The position numbers were made by a program, and so were the translations under genes. Shown here in pieces: positions 27,149-36,232 of a stretch of 64,000 nt of DNA. The notes beneath the pieces were generated by a model. It worked only from the letters and a program-made list of their open reading frames with translations, was not told the origin of the DNA and did no database searches. This DNA is from Pseudoalteromonas luteoviolacea (GTDB lineage: Bacteria > Pseudomonadota > Gammaproteobacteria > Enterobacterales > Alteromonadaceae), in assembly GCF_001750165.1 (NCBI RefSeq), contig NZ_CP015411.1, positions 3,758,501-3,822,500 of the forward strand, read 5' to 3'. The first letter of the stretch is position 1; each line of letters opens with the position of its first letter.

Positions 27149-29956
27149 TTAAAAAGTGTAATCAGCTTGTAGGTAGAAAGTACGTCCATACGGGTCTGCG
27201 TAACGAGGGTCATAACCTACCTGGTGACCCGCTGCCGCATTAAGCGTAAATGGCGGTTCTTTATCAAATAAGTTTTTAATACCAAAGCCTACATTTGCAT
27301 TGTCACCCCAAGCATATGCTAAACGGTAATCAACTGTCATATACACTGGGATATGCTTTTGAATTACGCTACCATCAACCGCATCATTCCAATCATCAGC
27401 TTTAGCTACATAGAAACTCACATCTGCTGCTGCATCTGTGTAACCGCTACGTGCTTTAATGTTCAAGCTATGTGTGAAATCACCATGTGTGAAGGTATTG
27501 TTGAAGTTAACAATATTACGGAATGTAACAGCTTCGTTCGTACCCACTTTACCTAAACTAGAGTCCCAGATATTGTCACTACCAACACGCAAGCTTTCAC
27601 TTTCAAGCATGTAAGTACCCATTAGTTGAGACTTAAGTGTGCCGAAAGAAAACTCTGTCGTGAAATCAAAGTGCCAATCAATACCTGAATTTCTTGACTC
27701 ACCCACGTTTTCAGCTGCTTGGATGATTGCAACAACTGTATCGCCTGTACCTTGGTCAATCTTAGTCGTGAACCACTGAGCGTATGTTACCGGGTCACCA
27801 AAGATTTGGTTCTGGGTTAGACGTCTAACCTGGTTTTCCATCTGTACGTTCCAGTAGTCCATGCCAAAGCTTGTGCCTTGATCGCCAGACCATACAAAAC
27901 CAAATGTGTACTGCTTAGAAGTCTCAGGTTTAAGTCCTGTATTACCTTCACGGAATACATCGTACTGAAGTTTGTCAGAGTAACAGAATTGTGCAATTTC
28001 TTGTCTCAAACCAGCTGGACAGTCATAAGGTGATGCTGTTACACCAAACTCAACACGTGGCTCTGCGATTTCGCGCATTGTCGCCATCTTGAAACCAGTA
28101 CCATATGAAGCACGCAATAACCACTGGTCATTAGGACGATAAGAAACACTCAACTTATATGTTGTATCGTCAGCGCTTTCGTTAACAGTTTGGTTGCCAG
28201 TACGCTTAGAATCTGTGATTTCACCAATTTCATCGTAACGTAATGAACCTGTTACTTCTAAGTTTTCAAGTACAGGTACCACAACTTCAGCAAATGCGCC
28301 GTAGCTGTCACGCTCTAAATCAAATTCTTCACCAGCTGATTCAAATAGTACGACTTCAGCATTTTGGCCTTCACCATTGGTCAGCGAGTAGTCTGACATA
28401 CGGTAATCAAAACCAACAGCCATGTACACTGTACCAGCATCCAGTTCTGCGATTGGGCCTGATGTCTTACCTTCAATAGCGAACAAACCAGTCTCAGTTG
28501 TGTCCCACAGACCGTTAAACATCGTGTTTCTAACCGCTGTGTTTTGCTCGTCAGTTAATGAATCTGGGTCTGCAAATATATCTACTTCACCAGATGTCAC
28601 AAGTTCAATGAATTCTTTCTCTAATGGGTAACCTGTGATACGAACTTGCTCACGCTCTGCATCAGATGCTGTAACGGCTAACTCATAGTTCCACTCACCA
28701 AAATCACCACGTAAACCGGCTACAAAATGTGTTGTTGATGCCGTATATTCGTCCGTACGATTACCGCCTGGAAGTACACGCCAGCGAGCAGCAACTTTCG
28801 TCATATCTGCTAGTACATTGTCAGGAAGATATGGAATTACATTGTCTTTCACGATCTGTGAATCGTTAGCCAGTGTAAATGTACCTGTTGGGTAAGGAGC
28901 AATACGCGTCGTCATTTGGAATTCTGAAGCAGACGCTGTCACATATGCTTCTGTGTCGTCGTTTACTGCAAATGTACCTTGTAAGAATAAGTTGTTACGC
29001 TCACTCTCTGGCTGAATTTCTAATGTACTCGTGTAGTCAAACTGACATGCATTACCAGATGGTGCACTTGTCGTGTGACAAGAACCATTTGCTTCTTTGT
29101 AAGGGTTTAATGCGTATGTCTTAGTAACATTGTTACCAGCGTCGTTTAGAACTAAGTTCCCGGCCTCGTCACGCGTGTTGTAAGTCACGTAAGCGTTACC
29201 AGGGATCGCATTTGAAGAACCAGCAATCGCTACTAACTCTTGGCCAGCGTGCTCAAATTGAACAAAACCAGTTTTTGCAAAATCGCGGTCTACAGACCTT
29301 AGATTGTCTTGCTCATCACGGCTAAAGCTCACCATAACGTTGAAGCCATCACTGCCTAAATCACCAAAACCAGTTGTGATAGAGAAGTTAGAGCTAGACG
29401 TATCTTTTGGCTTGTCATAACGTGCACTGATCGTTGTCTCTTGCACGTCATCTTTAAGAATAAAGTTTACAACACCTGCAATCGCGTCAGAGCCATATAA
29501 TGCAGATGCACCATCTTTAAGAATTTCAACACGTTTAATCGCTGATAAAGGGATTGAGTTGATATCAATGCTTGAACCTGAGTCAGACGATGCCATACGG
29601 CGACCGTTGATAAGAACCAGCGTATATTCAGCGCCCAAATCGCGTAGGGAAGCAGTTTGGATACCACCACCGCCACCACCAACAGACTCACCAGCGGCAG
29701 TAAAACCCTGCATTGACGGAATGTTTGCGATTAAGTCCGGCACACTTGTTACACCAGACTTTGCAATATCAGTTGCGTCGATTACATCTACAGGTAATGC
29801 ACCTTCAAGATCTGTACGCTTGATTGCAGAACCCGTGATTTCAATACGTTCCACTTCTTGCTCACCTGCTTCATTAGCAGACACAAAAGCGGATGCTGAT
29901 ACAGCACCTAAAGCTAATGCTAAGCGCACAGCTTTGGTTACTTGATTGTTTAACAT
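27149..29956 (-). CDS. TonB-dependent receptor 2 of the array
   Basis: The protein has 935 residues. The signal peptide (about residues 1-27, AFVSANEA) is nearly the same as in receptor 1. The plug text is ERIEITGSAIKRTDLEGALP, PDLIANIPSMQGF, LRDLGAEYTLVLINGRRMA and ASALYGSDAIAGVVNFIL. The barrel ends FYLQADYTF. Overall layout, plug and C-terminal strands track receptor 1 closely, so the two are recent paralogues with barrel loops diverged. The ribosome site CCAGGGAGA precedes ATG 29956. Substrate is unknown. Confidence 0.93.
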   Translation of the reverse strand: MLNNQVTKAVRLALALGAVSASAFVSANEAGEQEVERIEITGSAIKRTDLEGALPVDVIDATDIAKSGVTSVPDLIANIPSMQGFTAAGESVGGGGGGIQTASLRDLGAEYTLVLINGRRMASSDSGSSIDINSIPLSAIKRVEILKDGASALYGSDAIAGVVNFILKDDVQETTISARYDKPKDTSSSNFSITTGFGDLGSDGFNVMVSFSRDEQDNLRSVDRDFAKTGFVQFEHAGQELVAIAGSSNAIPGNAYVTYNTRDEAGNLVLNDAGNNVTKTYALNPYKEANGSCHTTSAPSGNACQFDYTSTLEIQPESERNNLFLQGTFAVNDDTEAYVTASASEFQMTTRIAPYPTGTFTLANDSQIVKDNVIPYLPDNVLADMTKVAARWRVLPGGNRTDEYTASTTHFVAGLRGDFGEWNYELAVTASDAEREQVRITGYPLEKEFIELVTSGEVDIFADPDSLTDEQNTAVRNTMFNGLWDTTETGLFAIEGKTSGPIAELDAGTVYMAVGFDYRMSDYSLTNGEGQNAEVVLFESAGEEFDLERDSYGAFAEVVVPVLENLEVTGSLRYDEIGEITDSKRTGNQTVNESADDTTYKLSVSYRPNDQWLLRASYGTGFKMATMREIAEPRVEFGVTASPYDCPAGLRQEIAQFCYSDKLQYDVFREGNTGLKPETSKQYTFGFVWSGDQGTSFGMDYWNVQMENQVRRLTQNQIFGDPVTYAQWFTTKIDQGTGDTVVAIIQAAENVGESRNSGIDWHFDFTTEFSFGTLKSQLMGTYMLESESLRVGSDNIWDSSLGKVGTNEAVTFRNIVNFNNTFTHGDFTHSLNIKARSGYTDAAADVSFYVAKADDWNDAVDGSVIQKHIPVYMTVDYRLAYAWGDNANVGFGIKNLFDKEPPFTLNAAAGHQVGYDPRYADPYGRTFYLQADYTF

Positions 29957-30696
29957 TTGAATCTCCCTGGACCACCCTTTTGAGTGGTTATAATTATATA
30001 AATGGCATACACCAATATTTTTATTGTTGCACTAAAGGCAACACATTGCAGGAATACTAAACAATCCCCGCACTCAGCGTCAACAATTTTATTGCACTTA
30101 AACCCGCAAAAATCAACATTGAACAACATTAAATGTTACAAATAAAACAATAAAAAAACATTAAGCTCATGTATTAGAAGGGTTTATTCTAAAAATTCAA
30201 AAATAAAAAAATATAGAAAATAAAATAACACCCTGATTGTTGGATCAAAATACGCAACAAACAAACCCGAAACAACCGTACCCTTTAAAAAAACAAACAA
30301 AAAACAAAAATAAATACAATAAAATCATCAACATAAATCCAAAAAACCCCACAAAAACACAGAGTTAATTTAGTGTAAACAAAAAAACAATGATAAAAAT
30401 AGGTAAACACATAGACTTAAATACCAATTTAAGAAACAAAAATTAAACATAGGTACAAAAAAAGGGCTAAAAAACACTTAAGAGGCTATTTTTCAAACAG
30501 AAATGCATTTATTGAATTAAACAGATCAATAGAATTCCGAAAACAGAGCAACTGATATATTCAAGTCAATGTGCTAAATAGGTTTGTGAGAGGCTAGATG
30601 TACAGAAATAGAGGGCTGTTAAGCACAGCATTTAGTGAAAGACATAAAAAAGCCTCGCATGGCGAGGCTTTTATTTTTATCAGTTAGATCAGCAAA
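29957..30696. other. Long A-rich leader region between receptors 2 and 3
   Basis: This 740-bp gene-free interval has the same bias as the one upstream of receptor 1: A-rich, G-poor + strand, densest at 30130-30460. No frame is convincing. Apart from the terminator at its left end, I see no defined structure. Confidence 0.7.
30645..30673. terminator. Terminator after receptor 3
   Basis: The stem AAAAAGCCTCGC / GCGAGGCTTTT has loop ATG and A/T flanks on both sides. It lies 24 bp past the receptor 3 stop. Confidence 0.9.
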
Positions 30697-33342
30697 TTAG
30701 AAGCTGATGCTGTAACCTGCAAAGATCTCACGACCGATGTGAGCTGAGTGATAGATTGAGTAATCAATGTAATTACCGTTATCATCATAGTTCACGTCTT
30801 TATCAAACAAGTTACGTGCACCTAAAGTGAACGTACCGTAGTTTTCAGTGAAATACTTCATGTTTAGGTTATGTGTAACGAACGTTGGAATGTTATCTTC
30901 GTACGCTTTCACTGGTACTAGCTCACCATCACGTACTTCAGCTTTAACATATTCAGTTTCGTACGTATCAGCAACGATATCTGTAGTCCAGTTAATCGCC
31001 ACATTATCAAGCGTGTAGTTTACTGTGAACTGTGAACGCCATTCTGGTTGAGCCGGAGCACTTTTCTCGTTGCCAGTTGGGCCAGAGAAGTATACGTCTT
31101 CACCTACTTCAGTCAGTAACGTTGTTACCTTCTTGAACTTAAACTCACCAAAACTTGTGTCTAGCTTGTAAGAAAGGTCAATATCAAAACCTTTACGAGA
31201 CATGAAAGAGCCGTTTGCGTAAAGTGTTTTAACTTTACCATCTACAGCACCATTGGCATCACGCTGAATATCAACTTTAGGGAATTTAGTCGTGATTTCG
31301 TCTAGCTTGCCTGCGTTCTCGATGTAAATTAGATCTTGAACAGTGATTAAAGAAACCACGTTTTCAATTTCAAGTTCGAAGTAATCAACTTTAACAGACA
31401 CATCTTCGAAGCCAGAGTAAACAACACCTAGGTTAACGTAAGTTGACTCTTCAGGACCTAAGTCTTTGTTACCTTGTCTTAACTCTTCAAAACCACGTTG
31501 TTTACACTCTGAAGCGGCAGTGCCTTGCTGTGCACAAAGTACATAATCAGTTGCTTGTGGCGCACCTTCAGAGTCAGTTGCATTCAACTCTTTAAGCGTT
31601 GGTGCACGGAAGCCTTCTGAGTAAGAACCACGGATAAGTAGATCATCCATTGGGCGATACTCAACTTTAATACTTGGGTTGCCTACGCTACCAAAATCAC
31701 TGTAATCGTCGTAACGGTATGCCGCACTTACAGTTAGATTATCAAGTACAGGGATATACATCTCATAGAAGAACGCCGTTACATCACGCTCACCTAGACC
31801 TGAACTACCAGCGCTACCACCGATAAGCTTTGCTTCACTTTGCGCATCGTACTTAGACTCAAGTACTTCTTCGAAATACTCACCGCCTACGTAGTGGCTG
31901 ATCATACCAGCAGGTAGCTCACCAAATTCAAAACCAAGACCTGCGAAGAAGTGATCTAGCTCACTTTGGTTCTCAGTATACGTTGTCGCACGCATGTTAT
32001 CGATACCTTCTTCAGAGCCCATATCGATACCATTTTGCTGGTTATATGCAAGGCCTGAGTAGCTTAGGTAATAACGACCAGCTGTACGATAGTCTAGCTT
32101 AGCTTTGTGATAAGATACTTCCCACTCAGCTGTATCGCCGAACATACCTTTAAGACCTAATAGGTAGTCTTGCTGATAGTCTGTTACTTCACCATCACGG
32201 TTACCAAGTTGGTACCAACGGAATTGACCGTTTACCACTTCATCAGTTGGGTTATGCTCATTGTCAGCAGCCATACCTCTCCAAGATGCCGCTGGCGGTG
32301 CATAACGACCGAAAGAATCATTTCGGCTAAACATACCACGTGCATATAGCTCTAAATCATCAGTAAGCTCATATGTTAAGCTTGTCATGATTGAGTCACG
32401 TTTAGTTGATGCAGAGTTTGCTGAAACGTCAGCAAATGCGTAACCACAAACTTCACCCTTGCCAATACCACCTAGGCTTGAACCTTGATCAAGTACGCCA
32501 ACAAAACCAGGAACTGTTTCTTTTAGCTCATTACATTTAGGCGAAGCTAGGTAGCCATCAGGGCCTTTTACCGTCGCACCGAAGTAGCTAATACCAGTTG
32601 TTTCATCATAGATTGAGATTTTGCCATCGCCATTTGTGTCTTCCATTGTTGCTGACGTATAAGGACGATCACGGTCGAAAATCTCACCACGCTGTTGGTG
32701 GTCATATACAAATGTAATGTTACCTTTGTCAGAGCTCACACCAAATGAAAGAGACATCTGCTTAGTGTCACCACCTTGTGCTTCTGGGCGACCTACTTGG
32801 ATGTCAAACGTTGCACCTTCGAAATCTTTCTTAAGGATAACGTTGATTACACCCGCAATCGCATCAGAACCGTAAATAGCTGATGCGCCGTCTTTTAAGA
32901 TTTCAATACGCTCTACCGCAGCCATTGGGATTGAGCTTAGGTTTGCACCGCCGCCATTTAACGATGGAGAACCACCTAAACGCTTACCGTCTACTAAAAC
33001 TAGAGTACGACCAGCACCAGCGCCTAAAAGGCTTACTGTGTTTTGAGATTGCGCGCTGCTACCTGACGATGGCGTGATTGAGCCAAAGCTGTTAGATGTA
33101 ACGCTTTGTAGTGCTTCTGCAACAGATACACGACCTTGGCTTTCAAATTCAGCAGTTGAGATTACTTCAACAGGGCTTGCACCTTCCATATCAACACGCT
33201 TGATACGTGAGCCAGTTACTTCGATACGTTCTACTTTTTCTGCGCCTTCTGCAGCCACTGCATTCGTCGCAAATGCAGCTGAAGAAGCAGCACCAAATGC
33301 TAATGCAATACGCACAGCCTTAGTTACTTTAGTGTTCAACAT
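30697..33342 (-). CDS. TonB-dependent receptor 3 of the array
   Basis: The protein has 881 residues. The signal peptide runs to about residue 30 (ATNAVAAEG). The TonB-box region is ERIEVTGSRIKRVDMEGASP, and the plug has VAEALQSVTSN, LLGAGAGRTLVLVDGKRLG and ASAIYGSDAIAGVINVILKKD. The barrel ends IFAGYSISF. It shares the leader type (MLNTKVTKAVRIALAFGA) and the CCAGGGAGA ribosome site with receptors 1 and 2 but is more distant in plug and barrel. Plugs of this kind are common among carbohydrate or peptide receptors of marine bacteria, but no linked enzyme supports a choice. Confidence 0.93.
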   Translation of the reverse strand: MLNTKVTKAVRIALAFGAASSAAFATNAVAAEGAEKVERIEVTGSRIKRVDMEGASPVEVISTAEFESQGRVSVAEALQSVTSNSFGSITPSSGSSAQSQNTVSLLGAGAGRTLVLVDGKRLGGSPSLNGGGANLSSIPMAAVERIEILKDGASAIYGSDAIAGVINVILKKDFEGATFDIQVGRPEAQGGDTKQMSLSFGVSSDKGNITFVYDHQQRGEIFDRDRPYTSATMEDTNGDGKISIYDETTGISYFGATVKGPDGYLASPKCNELKETVPGFVGVLDQGSSLGGIGKGEVCGYAFADVSANSASTKRDSIMTSLTYELTDDLELYARGMFSRNDSFGRYAPPAASWRGMAADNEHNPTDEVVNGQFRWYQLGNRDGEVTDYQQDYLLGLKGMFGDTAEWEVSYHKAKLDYRTAGRYYLSYSGLAYNQQNGIDMGSEEGIDNMRATTYTENQSELDHFFAGLGFEFGELPAGMISHYVGGEYFEEVLESKYDAQSEAKLIGGSAGSSGLGERDVTAFFYEMYIPVLDNLTVSAAYRYDDYSDFGSVGNPSIKVEYRPMDDLLIRGSYSEGFRAPTLKELNATDSEGAPQATDYVLCAQQGTAASECKQRGFEELRQGNKDLGPEESTYVNLGVVYSGFEDVSVKVDYFELEIENVVSLITVQDLIYIENAGKLDEITTKFPKVDIQRDANGAVDGKVKTLYANGSFMSRKGFDIDLSYKLDTSFGEFKFKKVTTLLTEVGEDVYFSGPTGNEKSAPAQPEWRSQFTVNYTLDNVAINWTTDIVADTYETEYVKAEVRDGELVPVKAYEDNIPTFVTHNLNMKYFTENYGTFTLGARNLFDKDVNYDDNGNYIDYSIYHSAHIGREIFAGYSISF

Positions 33343-33836
33343 GAGATTCTCCCTGGGCTTACCACAATGCAGTAAGCTTGAGTTTTATAAGTCTTTATTT
33401 CTGGCTCTAGTGGCCGGTTTTAAAAATTCGGCATGGATACTAATCGGGACTCATGTTAAACGTCAAACAAGAGGGAGTTAACACTCACTAACAACTATGA
33501 AACACAAAAGCATCTATTTTTAATAAGGTTTTGAAGTTAATAAACACTTACTACAATATGAATTAAATTATTAATTAAATTCACAGACAGGATGTACAAT
33601 AAAAAACCAACTTTTATTCTGAATAAAAAAAGCAAGCAACAATCGCGTTAATAAAAATATTTTTACTTTTGGTTTAAGTGGGCAAAAATTAACCCGACGG
33701 CTCGGTTCAATACAAAAAATTTGCACAATTAGGTGTTGGCATTTACATCACAGTAAACGCAATTTTATCGATTGACTATCTGGTGTACGGTAAAATCTCG
33801 AATATTACAAAGCGATAAAAAATCGCTTCCTGACGT
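33343..33836. other. Gene-free leader region upstream of receptor 3
   Basis: These 494 bp separate receptor 3 from polB, both reading leftward. The part at 33500-33670 is AT-rich with A-tracts on the + strand, milder than in the two intervals to the left. It must hold the receptor 3 promoter and the end of the polB transcript. No gene or clear terminator was seen. Confidence 0.6.
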
Positions 33837-36209
33837 TTACAAATCGAGGGAACGTTGACCGGCCAAGTTGATGGCATTTTCATCTATATTCGGCAACATT
33901 CTATAAATAGGTAAAATCTGCTTTTCTATATAGTGGGTATAATCTAGCTGCTTAATATCTTCCACAAAAAGCTGTGGGCCTGATTGGCTAATATAGTATG
34001 CAATTTGACTGCCCTTCCCTAGGCCATTCACAAGCCCTAAACGCGTTGCTTCTTTCGCTGCGCGCACGTGGGGAGGAATATTTTTGACATAAGCATCGAG
34101 TGACTTACCCAAACGCTTTTTGTAAATCAACTTTTCATCGGCTTGTCCCGATGTGATCAAATTAATGTAGTGCTCTGTAATATCTGTGACATTTTTTCCA
34201 TCAAATAACGCTCTGATTAACGCTTGTTGATATTCTTTTGCAATGCTCGTCCAATCACTGCGTACAGTCTCCATCCCTTTAAATATCAACTCTGGTTGAC
34301 CATTTCGTTCAATTTGACCTACATAACGCTTCTTCGAGCCTGTTTCTTGACCTCGGATCGTGGGCATAAAAAATGGGCTGTAATGTGTTTCAAATTCAAT
34401 CTCTAAAAAACTCTGAAGGTTATAATTTTCGCTAAGTTCACAAGCCCAACGCTGATTAATTTTAGTCATCAACATTTTGCCAATACCTTGGCAAGCTTCA
34501 CCATTTAAAGCATCATTGACTTTAACAAACGTTGAATCTGTATCGCCGTAAATCACCTCATATCCCATCTCTTCAATCCAGCGACGAGTCATTTGCATAA
34601 TTTCATGCCCTCGCATGGTGATCGAGCTCGATAACCTCGGGTCATAAAAACGACACCCTTTGGAACCTAATACACCATACAAGCTATTCATGATAATTTT
34701 GATCGCTTGCTGTAACATATGCTCTCCTTCAAGCTTAGCTTGATGACGAGCCTCCCAAAGCTGTGCAACCAACTGGGGAAGATGATGGTATTCTCGAGAA
34801 AATAACCCCTTATTAAAGCCTGGAATTGCACTGGCCTCATCTCTGCCACCTTCAATAAGCCCCATGGGATCAATGCAGAAGGAGCGTATGATTGATGGAT
34901 ATAGACTTTTAAAATCGAGCACTAAGACGTTTTGATATAAACCTGGCTTAGAGTCCATCACATAGCCGCCGGGGCTATCAAAGTTTAACCCATGCTCACC
35001 CAAGTTTGGCGCAATATAGCCACTGCGATGAAGTAGAGGTAAATATAGGTTCGTAAAAGCCGCCACAGAGCCGCCCATACGCTCTAGTTCCAAGCCCGTC
35101 AATCGGGTTCTCGCAATCGCAAAATCAAGTAACGACTGCTGCTGAAATATATCCCAAACCAATTGGCAATCTTCTAGATTATATTTTGCCAAGCTCAGTT
35201 TATCTTCATGGAATTGCCTGATGATTTCTTCTAAACGATTATCTTGACTGATTAACTTGTCACGACCAAGTACTTCTTTGGCTACAAAACTCAACTTAAA
35301 TGTTTCAAAGTGATAGGTCGCATTTTTCATCGTATCAATACCATCTATCACTACTCGACCAGGTATCAGCACACGAGTGAAATTGCCACTGGAGACATGC
35401 ATCGCTTCACCATCACGGCCAATATCTAGAGTGACACCCAAAGCTTGCGCACGCTCGTGCAGCACGACACAATCGAAATCAATGACATTCCAACCAATTA
35501 ACACATCGGGGTCTAACTGTACAATTAATGCACACAACTTACGTAATAGTGCTATTTCATCTTCAACCCAAATGATATTAATGTCACTTGGCTGTGGAGC
35601 GCCTATCATGATCACAGTTTTATCTTGATCAGACACCAGACCTACTGAAAATAAGACACCATCCCCACTACATTCAATATCCAACGACAGCATATTTAAA
35701 TGAGGCACAAATATAGGGTGAGCTTTTAACTTAGCGCTATGCAACTCGAGATAGCCATCACGCTGTAAGGGTTGGCCTGTTACCCAAACACCTCCTTTGA
35801 TATATCGTTCCATTAAATATCTGTCGGCATGGCGGATATCTTCTTCATACATAGACACCTGCCCATTCAATACCTCTTTAGCGGTATAAAAGTCACTTAA
35901 ACTTGAAAAGTAAAGAGCACATACTGCTGCTTGGTCAAAATGCTTAAGTGGCACATCAGTCAGATGAAACTGGCAACCAGCCTGCTCTAAGCTATGTTTT
36001 ACTCGTCCTTGATCGACACGCTTGATAAAAAATACGCACTTTTCATGTTCAATAAATGCTTTAATCACACCTTGATGTGTCTTCAACCAATAGCACAAGC
36101 GGATCTTGCCTTTATTTGAAGTTTGTTGCCGTGACAAAATAAAGCCCGGATATACTGCTTGTGCCAATTGTGAACCCCGCCTAAAATACACCCCTGTAAT
36201 TATATCCAT
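33837..36209 (-). CDS. polB: DNA polymerase II (family B)
   Basis: The protein is a DNA-damage-inducible family B polymerase with 3'-5' proofreading. The exonuclease domain has LSLDIECSGDGVLFSVG (ExoI) and a LIGWNVIDFD segment (ExoII). The polymerase domain has motif A DFKSLYPSII, motif B IIMNSLYGVLGS and motif C YGDTDST. The C-terminus LPNIDENAINLAGQRSLDL is conserved-looking. I chose ATG 36209 (MDIITGVYFRRGSQ), giving 790 residues against 783 in E. coli. The longer open frame runs back into dinG and is not coding. It diverges from dinG across only 23 bp. Confidence 0.95.
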   Translation of the reverse strand: MDIITGVYFRRGSQLAQAVYPGFILSRQQTSNKGKIRLCYWLKTHQGVIKAFIEHEKCVFFIKRVDQGRVKHSLEQAGCQFHLTDVPLKHFDQAAVCALYFSSLSDFYTAKEVLNGQVSMYEEDIRHADRYLMERYIKGGVWVTGQPLQRDGYLELHSAKLKAHPIFVPHLNMLSLDIECSGDGVLFSVGLVSDQDKTVIMIGAPQPSDINIIWVEDEIALLRKLCALIVQLDPDVLIGWNVIDFDCVVLHERAQALGVTLDIGRDGEAMHVSSGNFTRVLIPGRVVIDGIDTMKNATYHFETFKLSFVAKEVLGRDKLISQDNRLEEIIRQFHEDKLSLAKYNLEDCQLVWDIFQQQSLLDFAIARTRLTGLELERMGGSVAAFTNLYLPLLHRSGYIAPNLGEHGLNFDSPGGYVMDSKPGLYQNVLVLDFKSLYPSIIRSFCIDPMGLIEGGRDEASAIPGFNKGLFSREYHHLPQLVAQLWEARHQAKLEGEHMLQQAIKIIMNSLYGVLGSKGCRFYDPRLSSSITMRGHEIMQMTRRWIEEMGYEVIYGDTDSTFVKVNDALNGEACQGIGKMLMTKINQRWACELSENYNLQSFLEIEFETHYSPFFMPTIRGQETGSKKRYVGQIERNGQPELIFKGMETVRSDWTSIAKEYQQALIRALFDGKNVTDITEHYINLITSGQADEKLIYKKRLGKSLDAYVKNIPPHVRAAKEATRLGLVNGLGKGSQIAYYISQSGPQLFVEDIKQLDYTHYIEKQILPIYRMLPNIDENAINLAGQRSLDL
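36194..36209. promoter_or_regulatory. Degenerate LexA-box-like sequence at the polB/dinG divergence
   Basis: CTGT-N8-CCAT has an AT-rich spacer and matches the CTGT-N8-ACAG consensus at 6 of 8 positions. It overlaps the polB start codon and lies 23 bases before the dinG ATG. Both genes are LexA-regulated in E. coli, which makes a shared operator plausible. Confidence 0.35.
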
Positions 36210-36232
36210 ACTTTTTTGCTTAGGCGATCCAC

